Positions 61,088-64,000 of a DNA stretch of 64,000 nucleotides are shown here, in pieces; the first letter of the stretch is position 1, and each line of letters starts with the position of its first letter. Source of the stretch: Capsaspora owczarzaki ATCC 30864 (Eukaryota; Opisthokonta; Filasterea); assembly GCF_000151315.2 (NCBI RefSeq), contig NW_011887297.1, positions 721,587 through 785,586 of the forward strand, in the 5' to 3' direction. Both the position numbers and the translations under genes were made by a program. The notes under the pieces are model-generated. The model was given only the letters and a program-made list of their open reading frames with translations. It did no database searches and was not told the DNA's origin.

Positions 61088-62715
61088 ATGGCTCAACCAC
61101 CTCCAGTCCAGCCACAGCCAGCATCGCCATCGACCCATCCCAACGAGCTCTCCACCACCACGCAGGGCTCCCTTTCAGCCCTCCATCAGTCGCAGTCACA
61201 GTCCCAGGCTCACTCCGAGTCGCCGGCGCCATCATCATCAGCATCATCATCAACGCACCACCGCTCGCTCTCGACCGGCTCGTCCAGCATCTCGTTCCTG
61301 TCGTCGTCCATTGCCAATCTCATCACGTCGTCGGCCACAGCCATCACAAAGACAATCGCCAAGCACCGCCGCTCGCCCTCCGCCGCAGACTCGTCCACAA
61401 GCGCCAGTCCCAGTCCCAGCTTCACTGCCAGCGACAATCATGCCAGCAGCAACATCGGCGCGACCTCACGCTCGGCCGGAAGCCCAAACATTAGTAGTGA
61501 CAGCAACACCGTCCTCCATGACGCAAAGGCATCCGCTGGAGCAGCAGCAGCAGCAGCAATAGTGAGCCCGCCATAGAGACACGTCGCAGTCCGCCGCTGC
61601 CGGCCATCCACGAGCCGTTCGACTCCAACACAGCAGCCTCTGCGGGGTTACCATCAGCCACGAGGCCGTTGTCGTCACAGTACGAGGATGGCGGCGCGCC
61701 ACCAGCAGCAATGGCTCGAGTCTCGCCCCCGCTCAATGCTGCTGCCGCTCTTCCTGCTCCTGCTGCTCCTGCTCCTGCTGCTGCACCGTTGCTGCTGGTC
61801 AAGCCATCCTCGTCAGGTCCGGCTCGGACGCTATTTCAAGGAACACTGCACAAGTGGACCAACTATATTACAAACTGGCAGTCGCGCTTTGTCGTCATCA
61901 CGGGCGAGCCCGAATGGACGCTGTCGTACTACATGAACGAAAACCAGCAAGCGGACGGTGCAGCCGTGCGCTCCTTCCTCCCGCTGGGCGACGTGGTCAT
62001 CACTGTTGCTGCCGACTCGGACACTGACTTTAGCGTTTACAACAAGAGCGAGGCGTACTATCTGCGTGCCCCAAGCAAAGAGGAGCGCAAGCAATGGGTG
62101 GTTGCCCTTGGCAGCGCCAAATCTCAGGTTTGTTTTGTTACTTGGAGCGTGTTTGAAAGTGTGATGACAAGCGAAATGCTGGCCGCTCATCGTTTGTTTC
62201 GACCTGCTTCATCTTGTCTCAAAACAATAACGCAGCAAGCCATGGCGCTCGCCCGCTTGGCAGAATCGACTGAAATTGATGAGCGAAACCGCCGCACAGA
62301 GCAGCTCAATCGTCTGATTGCAGCAAGTCGCCATCACGAGGAAGCCATCCGAAAGCAGCTGGTGAACGTGCAAACAGCAGTGTCGACACTTGTGCTCGAG
62401 GCCAAGGAGGCGGAGAATGGGACGGGCGCGGGCTCTGGCGCGGTTGTTGTGGTGCCAGCCGTGGCCGACAAACGGAAATCCACTCGCGAGCTCCTTGTAG
62501 AGCGTGCCATGGTGCTTCGCGCGACGCTTCGCACCACCATGGACAATCTTGCGGAAAGTATAGACCTGGTCAATGAGCAGGAAGAAATTTGGGAGCGCAG
62601 CGTCGAGTACGAGCGACGCCAGCAACTCAAAGCCGAACAGTCTCTTCGTGCCATCCGCTCGCAGCAAGAAGCGCTTGAAAAGCTTCTCGAACGTGCCCAG
62701 GCCGAAGGAAGTTGA
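61088..62715 (+). CDS. PH-domain / coiled-coil protein (OSBP/CERT-type PH)
   Basis: The N-terminal 150 residues are Ser/Gln-rich (from MAQPPPVQPQPASPSTHPNE) and end in an AGC/GCA repeat at about 61539-61559, where the frame must change by one base to reach EPAIETRRSPPLPAIHEPFD and the rest. A clear PH domain follows: GTLHKWTNYITNWQSRFVVI, LSYYMNENQQ and YYLRAPSKEERKQWVVALGS. The KWTNYI..WQ loop is typical of PH domains in OSBP, CERT and FAPP that bind PI4P at the Golgi. An intron (62128-62235, GTTTGT to ACGCAG) joins SAKSQ to QAMALARLAESTEIDERNRR. The C-terminal 160 residues are helical coiled coil ending KLLERAQAEGS. No START or oxysterol-binding domain follows, so it may be a Golgi adaptor rather than a lipid carrier. 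The Ser-rich start is uncertain. Confidence 0.72.
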
Positions 62716-62899
62716 TTTCCGGCGGGTTTTGTGTTGTGTGAATGTGGCAATAACAACCCAGTTGCTTTAATTTGGTTTCGACTCGTGCAATTGATTTTGT
62801 GTTAAGAACGGAGTTGAATTAAGGAATCAAACGCAGCAGACACGAAACGCAAAAGCAAGCAACAAAGGAAGGCGAGGTCAAAGAACGTATATGAGCGTT

Positions 62900-64000
62900 T
62901 TACCAGTCCATGGCCATCCCATCTTTATCTGCAAAAAAGCGGAACAAATGACAAATACAGCAAAGTGAGCCATGTGAACAAAACCAATGCAACAATCATT
63001 TCTCCCAAAACAAAACTCGAACATACCCATGTCCATGAGCTTGGCATCGCGAATGTTGCTCTCGAGCGGCTCGAGGAACTTTAGGAAGGGCGACATGAAA
63101 TCCTTCAACTTTGTCTTTTTGTAATCCTGAAGCTTTTTGCCCGAGTCGGTGGTGGCGTGCGGGTTGGCAGCATCGAACTGATTGATTTGCGAGCACAGCT
63201 CTTGGATGGTCGGGACGGCAAAGGGGTCAAAGTCGTCGATGCTGTCGACGTCCATTGGCACGCACACACGTCCGGTCTTGGGGTGCACGCAGAACGGACT
63301 TTTGAGCAAGTGGTTGACACCCTTGGTGACCTCCACGTCGAGACGCGGGTAGGCAAACTGGAACATGATTTCGGGCACGGTTGACTTGAGATAGGACTTG
63401 CCCGCCTGTGCAAGAGCGCGGTTTGTCAGCGAGGCAGGCAGTCAAGTGAGAATACTGGCACACACACACTCATGCACGCCAAAATTGAACATACCTTGAC
63501 AGAAAGGTACACTTCCTGAACAAGTTGCTTCCAGCGCTCTTGCGAAGTGCCGTTTGGGTGGGTGTTCCATTCGTTGCGAAGAGCTTGTCGCATACGTGCG
63601 CTCAGAGAAGGAGAAGAACAATACCATCGCAACAAAAAGAACCTCAAGTCAGTATTGCACAAGCTACTTTAACAAAACAAAAGACGACCGAAAAGTGAGT
63701 TTTGCCAAACTTATCTTCGTCGGGAATGGTAGCAAGGACCCGATCAATGTGAGCGGGCGAGCGCAAAATGTCTTGATCGCCGAGAATCACAGGTTCCCAG
63801 TATTCTTCGATAATATCAAGCGATTTTCTAGGAGGGCGAGAGATGCAAAAAAAAACAACAAAAAAACAAAAACAAATAAAGAGTGTGAGCAAGGTCACGA
63901 GAATTCAACACCGGTTGGCTCGAGAGCGTCAAATTCGTCGACAAAACATCCCAGACAACAAACGTACTGCAGCGAAGGATGCAGAGGATTGGTCAGAGCG
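62900..64000 (-). CDS. PRIM1: DNA primase small subunit, C-terminal part, partial at right edge
   Basis: Five minus-strand exons are seen: about 63968-64000 and onward, 63711-63827, 63495-63600, 63027-63405 and 62900-62928. PRIM1 is the catalytic subunit of the primase that makes RNA primers with Pol alpha. The visible part is the C-terminal region: LTNPLHPSLQ joined to KSLDIIEEYWEPVILGDQDI, as in IHPFIRKSINIIKKYF of human PRIM1. Next is RMRQALRNEWNTHPNGTSQE, then FQFAYPRLDVEVTKGVNHLL with KSPFCVHPKTGRVCVPMDVD and FDPFAVPTIQELCSQI, and finally LQDYKKTKLKDFMSPFLKFL. The last tiny exon adds KDGMAMDW. The YPRLDxxVxKGxNHLLKSPFxVHPKTGR block is diagnostic. The catalytic aspartates lie upstream, outside the window. 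Confidence 0.95.

Overview
This is a window of a compact, intron-bearing eukaryotic nuclear genome. Genes carry short GT-AG introns (mostly about 70 to 130 bases), long runs of T/A and G sit between genes, and the proteins are rich in Ser, Ala and Gln tracts. The gene set (TAF1C, VPS9D1, TMC, SF3B1, ELP5, CIAO1, PRIM1, a KIAA0319L-like receptor) looks closest to a unicellular relative of animals, for example a filasterean such as Capsaspora. The species is inferred, not proven. A histidine-biosynthesis gene (HIS3 type), which animals lack, supports a non-animal organism.

Layout from left to right: an unidentified gene running off the left edge (-); imidazoleglycerol-phosphate dehydratase (+); TAF1C-like Pol I factor (+); VPS9D1-like Rab-GEF (-); transmembrane channel-like protein (-); a gene-free stretch with an assembly gap; a SAMD9-like AlbA plus P-loop protein (+); a PDE/six-TM/nucleotidyl cyclase fusion (+); SF3B1 (+); mitochondrial uL10-like protein (-); a giant ankyrin/coiled-coil repeat protein (-); UBE2E-type E2 (-); a SAP/P-loop/nuclease-like protein resembling the Crinkler-RHS class (-); a CRAL-TRIO protein (-); ELP5 (-); a DAPIT-like ATP synthase subunit (+); PA2G4/EBP1 (-); CHMP2 (-); a KIAA0319L-like PKD receptor (+); CIAO1 (+); a PH/coiled-coil protein (+); and PRIM1 running off the right edge (-).

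Most genes are unrelated housekeeping functions: rRNA transcription, splicing, tRNA modification, Fe-S assembly, ESCRT-III, replication and ubiquitin. Exon structures were built by hand from splice signals and reading phase. Where exon lengths sum to a multiple of three and the family sequence runs smoothly across each junction, the model is strong. Five genes show local frame breaks, given under their entries. The most interesting items are the SAMD9-like protein with a lysine-less P-loop, the SAP/NTPase/nuclease-like protein, the PDE-cyclase fusion with a substituted metal Asp, and a probable AT-AC intron in CIAO1.
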